DNA of 64,000 bases, taken from NCBI RefSeq assembly GCF_900108065.1, contig NZ_FNVQ01000002.1, forward strand, positions 434,001 to 498,000, read 5' to 3'. Numbering within the stretch: position 1 is the stretch's first letter; every line of letters begins with the position of its first letter. The notes beneath the pieces were generated by a model. That model was not told where the DNA came from, did no database searches, and worked only from the letters and a program-made list of their open reading frames with translations. Positions 48,597 to 57,121 of this stretch are shown piece after piece. The position numbers and the translations under genes are program-made. Source of the stretch: Marinobacterium lutimaris (GTDB taxonomy: Bacteria; Pseudomonadota; Gammaproteobacteria; Pseudomonadales; Balneatricaceae).

Positions 48597-49763
48597 TTAT
48601 CCCTCCACACCGTAGGTCGCCAGCACGTTGCGCATGCGCGCCACGGCCAGATCCGGGTTGGTCAGCAGGCCGGCCTGATCGGCCAGGCGGAAGAGTTCAC
48701 TCAGGTGCTGCACGGACCGGGTGCTCTGCTGCCCGCCAATCATGCTGAAATGGTTCTGGTGTCCGTTCAGGTAGGCCATGAACACCACGCCGGTCTTATA
48801 GAAGCGGGTCGGCGCCTGGAAGATATGGCGTGACAGCGGCACGGTGGGCGTCAGGATATCGTGGTAAGTCGCCAGGTCGCCTTTACCCAGCGCCTGCAGC
48901 GCAGAGCTGGCCGCTGGTGCGATGGCATCGAAGATCCCCAGCAGCGCATGGGAGTGGCCCTGCTCATCCCCTTCGATCAGCTCGGCGTAGTTGAAGTCGT
49001 CACCGGTGTACATCAGCACGCCCTCGGGCAGGCGGCGACGCATGGAGATCTCTTTATCCTTGTCCAGCAGAGAGATCTTGATGCCATCCACCTTGTCGGC
49101 GTGCTCTTCGATAATCCCCAGACAGACATCCATCGCCGCCTCATGATCATCCTTGCCCCAGTAACCGTTCAGCGCCGGGTCGAACATTTCGCCCAGCCAG
49201 TGCAGTACCACCGGCTCTTTCGCCTGGGACAGGATGCGGCCATACACCCTGGCGTAATCTTCCGGTGAGCGGGCGCAGGCCGCCAGTGCACGGCTGGCCA
49301 TGATGATCAGCTTGCCGCCCAGGCCTTCGATATATTCCATCTGGGTTTCATAGGCGCGGATCACATCATCAACGCTGACATCCGGCCCCGGTTGCAGGTG
49401 ATCGGTTCCGCAGCCGCAGGCGACCAGAGCGCCCGGGAAATCGCTGGCAGCATCCAGAGAGCGACGGATCAGCTCCTTGGCGCCCTCCCAGTCCAGTCCC
49501 ATACCGCGCTGCGCGGTATCCATCGCCTCGGCAACGCCCAGGCCCAATTTCCAGAGGTACTGGCGATAAGCGATGGTGGCATCCCAGTCCACGGCCGCTT
49601 CCAGCCAGGGAGAACAGTCACGCAGCGGATCGGCAACAACGTGGGCGGCGGAGTAAGCAATGCGGGGCAATGGAGCGTCGATCTGCTGGGCAAACTCACG
49701 CTGTACGCTTAACCGGTAGCGCTCGGTGCCGCCGGCAGCGACGGGCAGAATCAATTCAGACAT
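48597..49763 (-). CDS. DUF993 / dihydrodipicolinate synthase-like protein
   Basis: 388 residues from ATG 49763. TIM-barrel protein of the DHDPS superfamily-related DUF993 group; segments such as GCGTDHL, EPVVLHWLGEMFDPALNGYWG, VDGIKISLLD (a Lys at the Schiff-base-like position) and VLMYTGDDFNY are seen. By analogy it may be an aldolase/lyase or retro-aldol enzyme on a sugar-acid, but no activity can be given. The frame extends to 49862 without family character. Sandwiched between oxidoreductase and isomerase genes. Confidence 0.8.
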   Translation of the reverse strand: MSELILPVAAGGTERYRLSVQREFAQQIDAPLPRIAYSAAHVVADPLRDCSPWLEAAVDWDATIAYRQYLWKLGLGVAEAMDTAQRGMGLDWEGAKELIRRSLDAASDFPGALVACGCGTDHLQPGPDVSVDDVIRAYETQMEYIEGLGGKLIIMASRALAACARSPEDYARVYGRILSQAKEPVVLHWLGEMFDPALNGYWGKDDHEAAMDVCLGIIEEHADKVDGIKISLLDKDKEISMRRRLPEGVLMYTGDDFNYAELIEGDEQGHSHALLGIFDAIAPAASSALQALGKGDLATYHDILTPTVPLSRHIFQAPTRFYKTGVVFMAYLNGHQNHFSMIGGQQSTRSVQHLSELFRLADQAGLLTNPDLAVARMRNVLATYGVEG

Positions 49764-49789
49764 AAGGATCACTCTGTTTTTATTTGCAG

Positions 49790-49972
49790 AAACCGGGCAT
49801 CCCCTGACGCTGACAAACGCTGAGTGGCGGTGCTTATGCACCGGCTCCCGATACCGATACATAAGGGGAGCCCGGTTTGGGTGATAAAAAGCGGCATGAA
49901 TGCAGCCGGGGGAAGGAGCAGCAGGTGAAGGCGTTCATCGGGGGTGCGAGGCGTATGTTCACCCCACCTGCT
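49790..49972. repeat. Nested inverted repeats between two catabolic genes
   Basis: AAACCGGGC (49790-49798) pairs with GCCCGGTTT (49870-49878), enclosing GGTGC-TTAT-GCACC and a GGCTCCC/GGGGAGCC pair. A second pair, GCAGGTG/CACCTGC with inner GGGGTG/CACCCC, lies at ~49920-49972. They sit in the 227-bp gap between the Gfo/Idh gene and DUF993. No T-run, so probably mRNA processing or stabilising structures rather than a full stop. Confidence 0.6.
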
Positions 49973-49990
49973 TCCGGCTACAGTGCCGAA

Positions 49991-51142
49991 TTAAACCTCG
50001 AGTACCGGCACGTCGAGCCAGCGGCGCTCTTCCCAGCTTTTCAGACCCAGCTCGGCCAGCTGCACGCCGCGGGCACCGGCCAGCAGGTCGTATTCCCAGG
50101 CACCACCTTCGAGCACGTGACGGATGTAGTCTTCCCACTGCACCTTGAAGCCGTTGTCGTAGTGCATGTTGTCTGGCACTTCGACCCAGTCGTTCATGAA
50201 GTCCATGGTCTGTGGCTCATCTGGGTTCCAGACCGGTTTCGGGGTGTTGACCCGGCTCTGGGTACGGCAGGTGTGCAGACCAGCCACGGCGGAACCGAGG
50301 GTGCCGTCTACATGGAAGGTCACCAGGTCATCGCGACGGACACGGGTGCACCAGGAGCTGTTGATCTGGGCGATGATGCCGCCCTCCAGTTCGAAGGTTG
50401 CGTACGCTGCATCATCGGCAGTGGCTTCATAGGGCTGGCCCTTCTCATCCCAACGCTTGGGAATATGAGTCGCGCCCAGGCAGCTGACCGCTTTCACCGG
50501 TGCAATGACGTTATCGAGCACGTAGCGCCAGTGGCAGAGCATATCCAGGATCATGCCGCCACCATCCTGCTTGCGGTAGTTCCAGCTCGGACGCTGCGCC
50601 GCCTGCCAGTCACCCTCGAAGACCCAGTAACCGAACTCGGCACGCACCGACAGGATTTCACCGAAGAAACCGTTGTCACGCAGCGCTTTCAGCTTCATCA
50701 GACCCGGCAGGGACAGCTTGTCATGTACGACGCCGTTACAAACGCCTTTCTCTTTGGCGTAGCGGGCCAGCTCCAGAGCCACTTCAAGCTTTTCCGCCGT
50801 CGGCTTTTCACAGTAAACCGCTTTACCTGCATCCATCGCCTTTTTGAGCAGGCCCGCACGCAGCTGAGTTGAAGCCGCATCGAAGAAGATCTTGTCATCC
50901 GGGTTGGCAAGGGCTGCATCCAGATCGGTGGTCCAGCGCTCTACACCATGCTTTTTCGCCAGACGTTCAATCTTGTCGGCATCGCGGCCGACGATGATGA
51001 TATCCGGCACAGCGCGGTCGCCATTGGAGAGAACGACACCACCCTGGTCACGAATTGCCAGCACCGAGCGGATCAGATGCTGATTCATACCCATGCGACC
51101 AGTGACACCGTGCATGATGATTCCAAGTCTTACGTCAGCCAT
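49991..51142 (-). CDS. Gfo/Idh/MocA family oxidoreductase
   Basis: 383 residues. N-terminal nucleotide-binding Rossmann part (IIMHGVTGRMG) and the typical CEKPTAEKLEVAL (EKP motif) of glucose-fructose oxidoreductase/inositol dehydrogenase enzymes. Likely oxidises a sugar or cyclitol with NAD(P). AGAGGT lies ~7 nt upstream of ATG. First gene of the minus-strand operon, facing tctC across a regulated divergent promoter region. Confidence 0.9.
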   Translation of the reverse strand: MADVRLGIIMHGVTGRMGMNQHLIRSVLAIRDQGGVVLSNGDRAVPDIIIVGRDADKIERLAKKHGVERWTTDLDAALANPDDKIFFDAASTQLRAGLLKKAMDAGKAVYCEKPTAEKLEVALELARYAKEKGVCNGVVHDKLSLPGLMKLKALRDNGFFGEILSVRAEFGYWVFEGDWQAAQRPSWNYRKQDGGGMILDMLCHWRYVLDNVIAPVKAVSCLGATHIPKRWDEKGQPYEATADDAAYATFELEGGIIAQINSSWCTRVRRDDLVTFHVDGTLGSAVAGLHTCRTQSRVNTPKPVWNPDEPQTMDFMNDWVEVPDNMHYDNGFKVQWEDYIRHVLEGGAWEYDLLAGARGVQLAELGLKSWEERRWLDVPVLEV

Positions 51143-51285
51143 TGTGCTACCTCTTGTTTTTGTTTTCGCCCGCGGCCGGGCAGATCAAGTTGTTCCATCC
51201 AAAGGGGCTGAGCGGTCAGCCGGCGTGCCAACCTGTCCCGTGGCAATGTGCCCTTCAGATCTATGCCTATCCGGCCAAAACCTAT

Positions 51286-51301
51286 GTAACCGTCTAGATA
51301 C
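51286..51301. promoter_or_regulatory. Operator-like palindrome O3 (degenerate copy)
   Basis: GTAACCGTCTAGATAC on the plus strand; its complement matches the perfect copy at 51534-51549 at 12 of 16 positions, including the outer GTA and GTTAC ends. It lies just past the -10 of the minus-strand promoter, i.e. over its expected start of transcription. Confidence 0.5.
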
Positions 51302-51307
51302 TTACGA

Positions 51308-51336
51308 ATCCTAGTAGCGGCTTTTTTCGAAGTCAA
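51308..51336 (-). promoter_or_regulatory. Sigma70-type promoter of the Gfo/Idh operon
   Basis: On the minus strand TTGACT (complement of 51331-51336), a 17-nt spacer and TAGGAT (complement of 51308-51313). It points to the oxidoreductase gene ~165 bp downstream and is flanked by palindrome copies at 51344-51359 and 51286-51301. Confidence 0.65.
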
Positions 51337-51343
51337 CACATAT

Positions 51344-51359
51344 GTAACTAAATAGTTAT
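51344..51359. promoter_or_regulatory. Operator-like palindrome O2
   Basis: GTAACTAAATAGTTAT, the same 6-4-6 layout as O1 with one change in the outer base. It lies 7 bp upstream of the -35 box of the minus-strand promoter. Confidence 0.6.
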
Positions 51360-51501
51360 TTATGGATTAAAGAAGAACCTTGAAATCGTAAAAATTAAAT
51401 ATAAGCTGTTGTTTTAAATTGATATATTGCGGACAAACCGGGGTATTAACGTTTAGTGAACGTAGGTAAATGGTTGAAGGTGAGGCTCAGAAAACGAACA
51501 A

Positions 51502-51530
51502 TTGACAAGAAAAATCCTCGCTGCTAGCCT
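51502..51530 (+). promoter_or_regulatory. Sigma70-type promoter of the tctCBA operon
   Basis: TTGACA at 51502-51507, 17-nt spacer, TAGCCT at 51525-51530. Perfect -35, weak -10. Followed at 4 bp by a perfect palindrome. The predicted transcript has a ~300-nt leader before tctC. Confidence 0.65.
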
Positions 51531-51533
51531 CAG

Positions 51534-51549
51534 GTAACTATAAAGTTAC
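51534..51549. promoter_or_regulatory. Operator-like perfect palindrome O1
   Basis: GTAACT-ATAA-AGTTAC, a perfect 6-4-6 palindrome placed over the expected +1 of the tct promoter, where a bound repressor would block transcription. The TetR protein encoded after tctA is the natural candidate. Confidence 0.65.
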
Positions 51550-51840
51550 AAACAAGCATAAGAACGATGAAACTTTCACTGACCCCAAAGACTAACCGGT
51601 GGCTGAGCAGCTACTGCCACCCGGGCAATACCAGGCTATGCAATTCACCTGCGGGCAATGACTTGTATGGCCAGGCAGGCGACCGCTTCAACGCAGGTCG
51701 GGTCGACTGCGCGTTCTTATCCTTCCTTCAGCTTTTCCAACAACACTCCAGGCCCTGGCTACCCCTTCTCAGGCGACGCTGAACCTGGAGCCCCAAAAGC
51801 AATAATCAAAGTTAAAAGAAAAATAAGACTGGAGATTATG
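51550..51840 (+). other. Long leader of the tctC transcript
   Basis: About 290 nt between the operator and the tctC ATG. An open frame from 51567 to 51782 exists but has no Shine-Dalgarno sequence or family features. I see no recognisable riboswitch or terminator. Confidence 0.4.
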
Positions 51841-52872
51841 ATGCGACCGATAAAAACCACGCTTAAAAGCTGTCTTATCGCAACAACCCTGGTCAGCACT
51901 TGCGCCTTCGCTCAAGGATGGACACCAGAAAAACCGATCAACATTATCGTGCCCTGGGGAGCCGGTGGCTCAACCGACCAGGTCACCCGCATCACCGCCC
52001 CTCTGCTGGAGAAAGGACTTGGCCAGAGCATCGTTGTGGTCAACCAGCCGGGCGCCTCGGGCGCTATAGGCACCCGGGAAACCCTGCTGGCGAAAAAGGA
52101 CGGTTACACCTGGACCGCCAACGCCATCGCCAATAACGCCAACTACTCCATCAATGGATTGATTGAGGGTACGGATATCGATGACTGGCATATCTACCTC
52201 TCGGTGGCCAACGTGCCGGTGGTCAGCGTGCCCTCCTCCAGCGAGTTCAATGACTTCGGCGAACTGCTGGCCGCCTTCAAGGAGCGCGGCGAAAATATTA
52301 CCGTCGCCACCGCCGGGGGCGTCTCTTCCGGTGGCACGGCGATCTCTTCAATCAGCGATGCGGGCGGTTTCAAATACCGCATGATCACTTACCCCGGCGG
52401 CAACCCGGCGGTCATTGCTGCAGCCCGCGGCGAAGCGATGGTGACCACCCAGCTGGCGGTATCCCAGGCGGAGATGATTCGCGGTGGCCGCCTCAAGCCC
52501 CTGGCCGTACTCAGCGATCAGCCACTGATGATCGAAGGCACCGATCCTATCCCGCCGATCACCAACTGGCTGCCGGACTTCCCCATCGCACCGGACTACT
52601 TCGGCGTGTTTATCCCCAAGGATGCACCGCAAGAGGTAATTGCCGCCATGGATAAGGTCTGGGAAGAACAGGTGATGCATTCACCGGAGCTGGAGAAGTA
52701 TGCCCGCCACCAGGGTGCCATCTTCGATCCCTCCTACGGTGATGAAGCGCGCCGCCGCGCCATGCCGAGCGTTATCGAGAACGCCTGCGCCTATGTGGCC
52801 CGTGGCGAAGCCGTTATCGATCCCAAAGAGATCGGTATCGACTGCGAAAAACACGCTGAAGTATCCAACTGA
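51841..52872 (+). CDS. tctC: Tripartite tricarboxylate transporter substrate-binding protein TctC
   Basis: 343 residues. Signal peptide MRPIKTTLKSCLIATTLVSTCAFA, then the Bug/TctC fold: PINIIVPWGAGGSTDQVTRI, VVNQPGASGAIGT, the two substrate loops. GGAG 6 nt before ATG 51841 fixes the start over the ATG just before it (spacing 3) and over the longer open frame from 51658. It delivers a carboxylated substrate to TctAB. Its cluster suggests a sugar acid rather than citrate (inference). Confidence 0.92.
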   Translation: MRPIKTTLKSCLIATTLVSTCAFAQGWTPEKPINIIVPWGAGGSTDQVTRITAPLLEKGLGQSIVVVNQPGASGAIGTRETLLAKKDGYTWTANAIANNANYSINGLIEGTDIDDWHIYLSVANVPVVSVPSSSEFNDFGELLAAFKERGENITVATAGGVSSGGTAISSISDAGGFKYRMITYPGGNPAVIAAARGEAMVTTQLAVSQAEMIRGGRLKPLAVLSDQPLMIEGTDPIPPITNWLPDFPIAPDYFGVFIPKDAPQEVIAAMDKVWEEQVMHSPELEKYARHQGAIFDPSYGDEARRRAMPSVIENACAYVARGEAVIDPKEIGIDCEKHAEVSN

Positions 52873-52934
52873 CATCCCGGCTGCTCAGTGGGTTCGCCCG
52901 CTGAGCAGCCTGTCATGTTCAAGGCAAGCAGATC

Positions 52935-53453
52935 ATGAAAAACAACAGCAGACTTATAGTGTCCGATCTCTTTATCGGCGCGGTTTTCCTCGTTCTGGGG
53001 CTTATCGTCTTCTATAGCGCGTGGAATATGCCAAGACTGGAATCCAGGGGCGTACCCGGATACGCCATCCCCGGTCTGGTTCCGATGATACTGGGCGCAG
53101 GTCTCGCGCTTTGCGGCTTTCTCCTCAGTCTGCGCTCGATCCGGTCCGGCGACCTGTCGGCGCACTTCAGAAGCCTGGAGATCCCGGCCCTGTTTCGCAG
53201 CAACGAAATGCGCCGTTTACTGACCATGCTGGCCCTGGCGCTGTTTTACACCCTGGGTCTGGTCGGCCGGCTTCCGTTCTGGATAGCCACGGCTCTGTTC
53301 ACCTTTGCGGTCATTTTCATCTTCGAGTACTTCATCTCCGACAAACAGCATGGCCTGGCGCGCTGCGTGACTCTGGCCGCTATCGAAGGGGTGTTGGTAG
53401 GCATCGCGATCACCTGGATATTCCAGGATGGTTTTCTCGTTCGCTTGCCCTGA
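52935..53453 (+). CDS. tctB: Tripartite tricarboxylate transporter small subunit TctB
   Basis: 172 residues, four membrane segments as usual for TctB. Start MKNNSRLIVSDLFIGAVFLVLG, SRGVPGYAIPGLVPMILG motif at ~35-54. Between tctC and tctA; 62 bp after tctC. Confidence 0.88.
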   Translation: MKNNSRLIVSDLFIGAVFLVLGLIVFYSAWNMPRLESRGVPGYAIPGLVPMILGAGLALCGFLLSLRSIRSGDLSAHFRSLEIPALFRSNEMRRLLTMLALALFYTLGLVGRLPFWIATALFTFAVIFIFEYFISDKQHGLARCVTLAAIEGVLVGIAITWIFQDGFLVRLP

Positions 53454-53476
53454 GAAATTAGAGAGGAGAGCTGGTT

Positions 53477-55027
53477 ATGCTGTTTTCTGAAGGATTGGTA
53501 ATGCTGGGTGACGGCATAAGTCATTTAATGACCCTGTCCAACCTGTTCACCATTGCCTGGGCAACACTGCTGGGGATCATCATCGGCATGCTGCCGGGTC
53601 TCACCGCGACCATGGGGGTCGCGCTGCTGGTCACCCTGACCTATAACATGCCCGGTGATCAGGCGATTCTTTCGCTGATCTGCATGTATGTCGGTGCTAT
53701 TTACGGCGGCAGCCGCAGCGCCATTCTGCTTAACATTCCGGGTACGCCAGCCAGCGCCGCCACCAGCCTCGATGGCCATCCGCTGGCCAAAAAGGGCCTG
53801 GCGGGATACGCCATGGGCCTGGCGACCACCAGCTCGGCGATCGGCACGGTGGTTGGCATCTTCTGCCTGGCACTGCTGGCACCGATGCTGTCCGAGCTAG
53901 CCTTCGACTTCGGTTCCTACGAGTTTTTCTGGCTCGCAGCCTTTGGCGTGGTGATCTGCGGCAAGCTGACGTCACCCACCGATGCCCTCAAAGGTTATAT
54001 TTCAGGGATACTCGGTCTTCTGGTTGCCATGATCGGCATGGAAAGCCTGCAGGCTTATCAGCGCTTCACCTTCGATATGCCGGAGCTGTCCGGTGGCGTG
54101 GGTATTATTCCCGCCATGGTCGGCGCCTTCGGTTTTGCCGAAATTCTGACGGTGATGCGTAATCGCAAAGACTCCCAGGTGATCACCTCAAAAGACCGGG
54201 TCATCCCGCGCTTCATTGATATCTGGCGTTACCGCCGCACCATCTTCCGCTCCGGCATCATCGGCACCCTGGTGGGCATCATCCCCGGCGTCGGTGAAGA
54301 TATCGGCAGCTGGGCTTCCTATGCTGCCGCCCGCCGCGCCAGCAAGGAGAAAGAGAAGTTCGGCGACGGCTCCTATGAAGGCCTCACCGCGGCGGAAACC
54401 GGCAACAGCGCCGTTATTCCAGGCGCGATGATTCCGGTACTGACCCTGGCAATTCCCGGCTCCACCTCGGCGGCGGTACTGATCGCGGCGATGTTTATCC
54501 ATGACATCCAACCCGGTCCTACGCTGATGATCCAGAACCCGAGCTTTCTCTACCAGGTTATCGCGATGCTGCTGTTTACCACCATCGCCATCACCGCCTA
54601 CGGCCTTTCAATGAGCAAGCTGCTGATAAAGGTACTGTCCATCCCCCGAGAAAAGCTGATGCCGATCGTTTACATACTCTGTGTGGTGGGCCCCTTTGCA
54701 ATTACCCAGCGCATGTTTGATGTCTACGTGATGATATTCTTCGGGATCGCCGGCTTTATTCTGCGTGAGCTGAAATTCCCTATGGCGCCGATCGTCCTGG
54801 GTATTATTCTGGGTACTTTGCTTGATACAAACCTGCGTCGAGGCCTGATGCTGACTGGCGGTGACCCTGCGCCTTTCTTTACTCGACCTATAAGTATGGT
54901 ACTATGCGCGGTCACTTTTTTAGCTATACTTTTAAGTATCCCGCTATTCAGAAAAATGGTCGCTTCTCTTTTCGCATCCATCGGTTTATATCGAGCGCCG
55001 GTTAAAACTGCCGATAAACCCAGCTAA
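53477..55027 (+). CDS. tctA: Tripartite tricarboxylate transporter large permease TctA
   Basis: 516 residues, about twelve membrane segments. Hallmarks GMLPGLTATMGVALL, YVGAIYGGSRSAILLNIPGTPASAATSLDGHPLAKKG and GIIPGVGEDIGSWASYAAARR. AGAGGAGAG precedes ATG 53477. Forms the sodium/proton-coupled channel. Confidence 0.94.
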   Translation: MLFSEGLVMLGDGISHLMTLSNLFTIAWATLLGIIIGMLPGLTATMGVALLVTLTYNMPGDQAILSLICMYVGAIYGGSRSAILLNIPGTPASAATSLDGHPLAKKGLAGYAMGLATTSSAIGTVVGIFCLALLAPMLSELAFDFGSYEFFWLAAFGVVICGKLTSPTDALKGYISGILGLLVAMIGMESLQAYQRFTFDMPELSGGVGIIPAMVGAFGFAEILTVMRNRKDSQVITSKDRVIPRFIDIWRYRRTIFRSGIIGTLVGIIPGVGEDIGSWASYAAARRASKEKEKFGDGSYEGLTAAETGNSAVIPGAMIPVLTLAIPGSTSAAVLIAAMFIHDIQPGPTLMIQNPSFLYQVIAMLLFTTIAITAYGLSMSKLLIKVLSIPREKLMPIVYILCVVGPFAITQRMFDVYVMIFFGIAGFILRELKFPMAPIVLGIILGTLLDTNLRRGLMLTGGDPAPFFTRPISMVLCAVTFLAILLSIPLFRKMVASLFASIGLYRAPVKTADKPS

Positions 55028-55048
55028 CTTTGAAATGGTGTCCACCTA

Positions 55049-55684
55049 ATGGTCCGTAAACGTAACCCAGAAGCCACTAAACAACAGATTCTTAACGCAG
55101 CGCATGAAGAATTCTGCGAGCGAGGGTTTGATGGAGCGCGGGTGGATAGCATTGCCAAAAACGCAGAAGCGAACAAGCGGCTTATTTACCATTACTTCGG
55201 CAACAAAGAGGATCTGTATCGTGCGGTACTGGCCGACGCCTACCGGACGATACGCCAGGGGGAACGGGAGCTCAGCCTCGAGCAGTACCCGCCGGTTGAG
55301 GCGATGGACAGGCTGGTGCGCTTCACCTTCCGTCACTTCTACCAGAACCCCTGGTTCCTCAAGCTGCTGACGACCGAAAACCTGCATAACGCGCGTTTTC
55401 TCAAAACGCTGCCGGAGATCAAGGATCAGCACTCACCACTGGTATCCCAGATTCGGGAGATTATTCAGCGCGGCGCTGCAGAAAAGATATTTAGAAACGA
55501 CGTGGACCCTATCCAGCTTTATATATCTATTGCAGCACTCGGCTACTTTTATCTGGCAAACGCACAGACACTTTCCTTTATTTTTGATGTAGACCTACTC
55601 AGCCTGCACAATATTCAGGAAAGAGAAGCGCATGCAGTAACAATGGTTCTCGATTATCTGAGATACAAACAGCCTTCTCAGTGA
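55049..55684 (+). CDS. TetR/AcrR family transcriptional regulator
   Basis: 211 residues. N-terminal HTH at ~10-57 (QQILNAAHEEFCERGFDGARVDSIA then LIYHYFGNKEDLYRAVL). The C-terminal ligand domain resembles TetR_C of the RutR/YcdC type (FHY, PWFLKLLTTEN). It starts 21 bp after tctA and is likely in the same transcript. It probably represses the divergent promoters that carry the GTAACT-N4-AGTTAC palindromes (inference from location). Confidence 0.88.
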   Translation: MVRKRNPEATKQQILNAAHEEFCERGFDGARVDSIAKNAEANKRLIYHYFGNKEDLYRAVLADAYRTIRQGERELSLEQYPPVEAMDRLVRFTFRHFYQNPWFLKLLTTENLHNARFLKTLPEIKDQHSPLVSQIREIIQRGAAEKIFRNDVDPIQLYISIAALGYFYLANAQTLSFIFDVDLLSLHNIQEREAHAVTMVLDYLRYKQPSQ

Positions 55685-55751
55685 TCATCGAACTTACTTT
55701 AATAATATAAAAAACAGACATCTCCGCACGACCTATATAACGTAAAAAATA

Positions 55752-55815
55752 AGACTTAAGTCTATATAAGTTCGCTCCTCCTGAGTGCAGAGCACTCAGG
55801 ACAGCCCCCCCCCCC
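55752..55815. repeat. Palindrome, hairpin and C11 tract between tetR and glycerate kinase
   Basis: AGACTTAAGTCT (55752-55763) is a perfect 12-bp palindrome. TCCTGAGTGC-AGA-GCACTCAGGA (55779-55801) is a 10-bp hairpin with 3-nt loop. It is followed by C11 (55805-55815) and T4. The hairpin could end the tetR transcript; the C-run is a slippage-prone tract ~100 bp before the kinase start. Confidence 0.6.
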
Positions 55816-55913
55816 TTTTCTTCTCAAGTCCTCTTCAGGGCCATACTGCGCCTGGGCACATAGCAAGTAGAAGAAGAGGCAGACCAATAAATAGACCTAT
55901 AAAGAGCAGAGAG

Positions 55914-57056
55914 ATGAAAATAGTTATCGCACCCGACTCGTTCAAGGAAAGCCTGAGCGCCTCAGAGGCCGCGTCCCTGATTGCCGAGGGTATAGCCCCG
56001 CTGCTCAGCCACGCGGAACTGATCCAGTTGCCGGTCGCCGATGGCGGCGAAGGTACCAGCGAAGCGCTGGTGAACGCCACCGGCGGCCAGTGGTTTTCAG
56101 CCCAGGTAAGCGACCCCTTGGGCCGCCTGATCGTGGCCCGCTGGGCACTGCTTGGCGATGGCGAGACCGCTGTTATCGATGCTGCCGCTGCATCGGGGCT
56201 GGATCTTCTGGCGCCGGAATCCCGTAACCCCTGGCTGACTACAACCCGGGGCACCGGCGAGCTGATCCTGGCCGCTCTCGACCAGGGTGCCAAGCGCTTT
56301 ATTATTGGCCTTGGCGGCAGCGCCACCAACGATGCCGGCGCCGGTATGCTTCAGGCTCTCGGCGCCAGGCTGCTCGACCAACAGGGCCAGGAGCTGCAAC
56401 CCGGCGGCGGTGCGCTATCAGGGTTGGCACAGATAGACCTGAGCGACTTCGATCCGCGCCTGCAGCAGGCCAGCTTTGAGATCGCCTGCGATGTAGATAA
56501 CCCGCTCATCGGGGAAAACGGTGCCTCGGCTATTTTCGGACCGCAGAAAGGCGCTGATCCCCAAATGGTGCGCGCCCTGGACACCAACCTGGGCCACTTC
56601 GGCCAACTTGTCGAACGCACGCTGGATAAACAGGTCATCAACGCCCCGGGCGCCGGCGCTGCCGGCGGTCTCGGCGCGGCCTTTCTCGCCTGTTTCAACG
56701 CCAGCCTGAAAAGTGGCGTCGATATCGTGCTGGACGCCGTGAATATCGAGCACCACCTGGGTGACGCTCAGCTGGTGATTACCGGTGAGGGTAGGATCGA
56801 CGGTCAGTCATTGAGGGGCAAGACCCCGATCGGCGTGGCGCGACGCGCCCAAAAATACGGCGTCCCCGTCGTGGCACTGGCCGGCTCCGTGGGCAGGGAT
56901 ATCGATGCGGTCTACGATGAGGGAATTACCACGGTGTTCAGCATCGTACCGGGCGTCTGCAGCCTGGATGAAGCCCTGAAACAGGGGCCGGATAACCTCA
57001 GGTTCGCCGCCGAGAGCCTGGCCAGGATGTTAAAGCTGTCGGGTAACCTCCCTTAA
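55914..57056 (+). CDS. Glycerate kinase (GarK/GlxK type)
   Basis: 380 residues, usual length. MKIVIAPDSFKESLSASEAA start, LPVADGGEGTSEAL, GTGELILAALDQG, FIIGLGGSATNDAGAGMLQALG and TGEGRIDGQSLRGKTPIGVARRA identify the glycerate kinase I family, which phosphorylates D-glycerate (to 2-phosphoglycerate in GarK). ATG 55914 is preferred to the open frame from 55785, which crosses the C11 tract. With the neighbouring dehydrogenase, isomerase and DUF993 genes it suggests a pathway ending in glycerate. Confidence 0.93.
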   Translation: MKIVIAPDSFKESLSASEAASLIAEGIAPLLSHAELIQLPVADGGEGTSEALVNATGGQWFSAQVSDPLGRLIVARWALLGDGETAVIDAAAASGLDLLAPESRNPWLTTTRGTGELILAALDQGAKRFIIGLGGSATNDAGAGMLQALGARLLDQQGQELQPGGGALSGLAQIDLSDFDPRLQQASFEIACDVDNPLIGENGASAIFGPQKGADPQMVRALDTNLGHFGQLVERTLDKQVINAPGAGAAGGLGAAFLACFNASLKSGVDIVLDAVNIEHHLGDAQLVITGEGRIDGQSLRGKTPIGVARRAQKYGVPVVALAGSVGRDIDAVYDEGITTVFSIVPGVCSLDEALKQGPDNLRFAAESLARMLKLSGNLP

Positions 57057-57121
57057 TATCCTTAATGACTTCCCTTGGCGAAAAGGGCTGGACCTGGCCA
57101 GCCCTCGGCTCTGCAAGCGAT

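Noticed and set aside
51567-51782. 71-codon frame in the tctC leader
   Set aside because: No Shine-Dalgarno sequence, no recognisable motif, and composition like non-coding leader; kept only as a remark.
55785-55913. Longer glycerate kinase start
   Set aside because: It runs through the C11 tract and low-complexity sequence; the enzyme family starts at the MKIVIAPDSFKES segment, i.e. ATG 55914.
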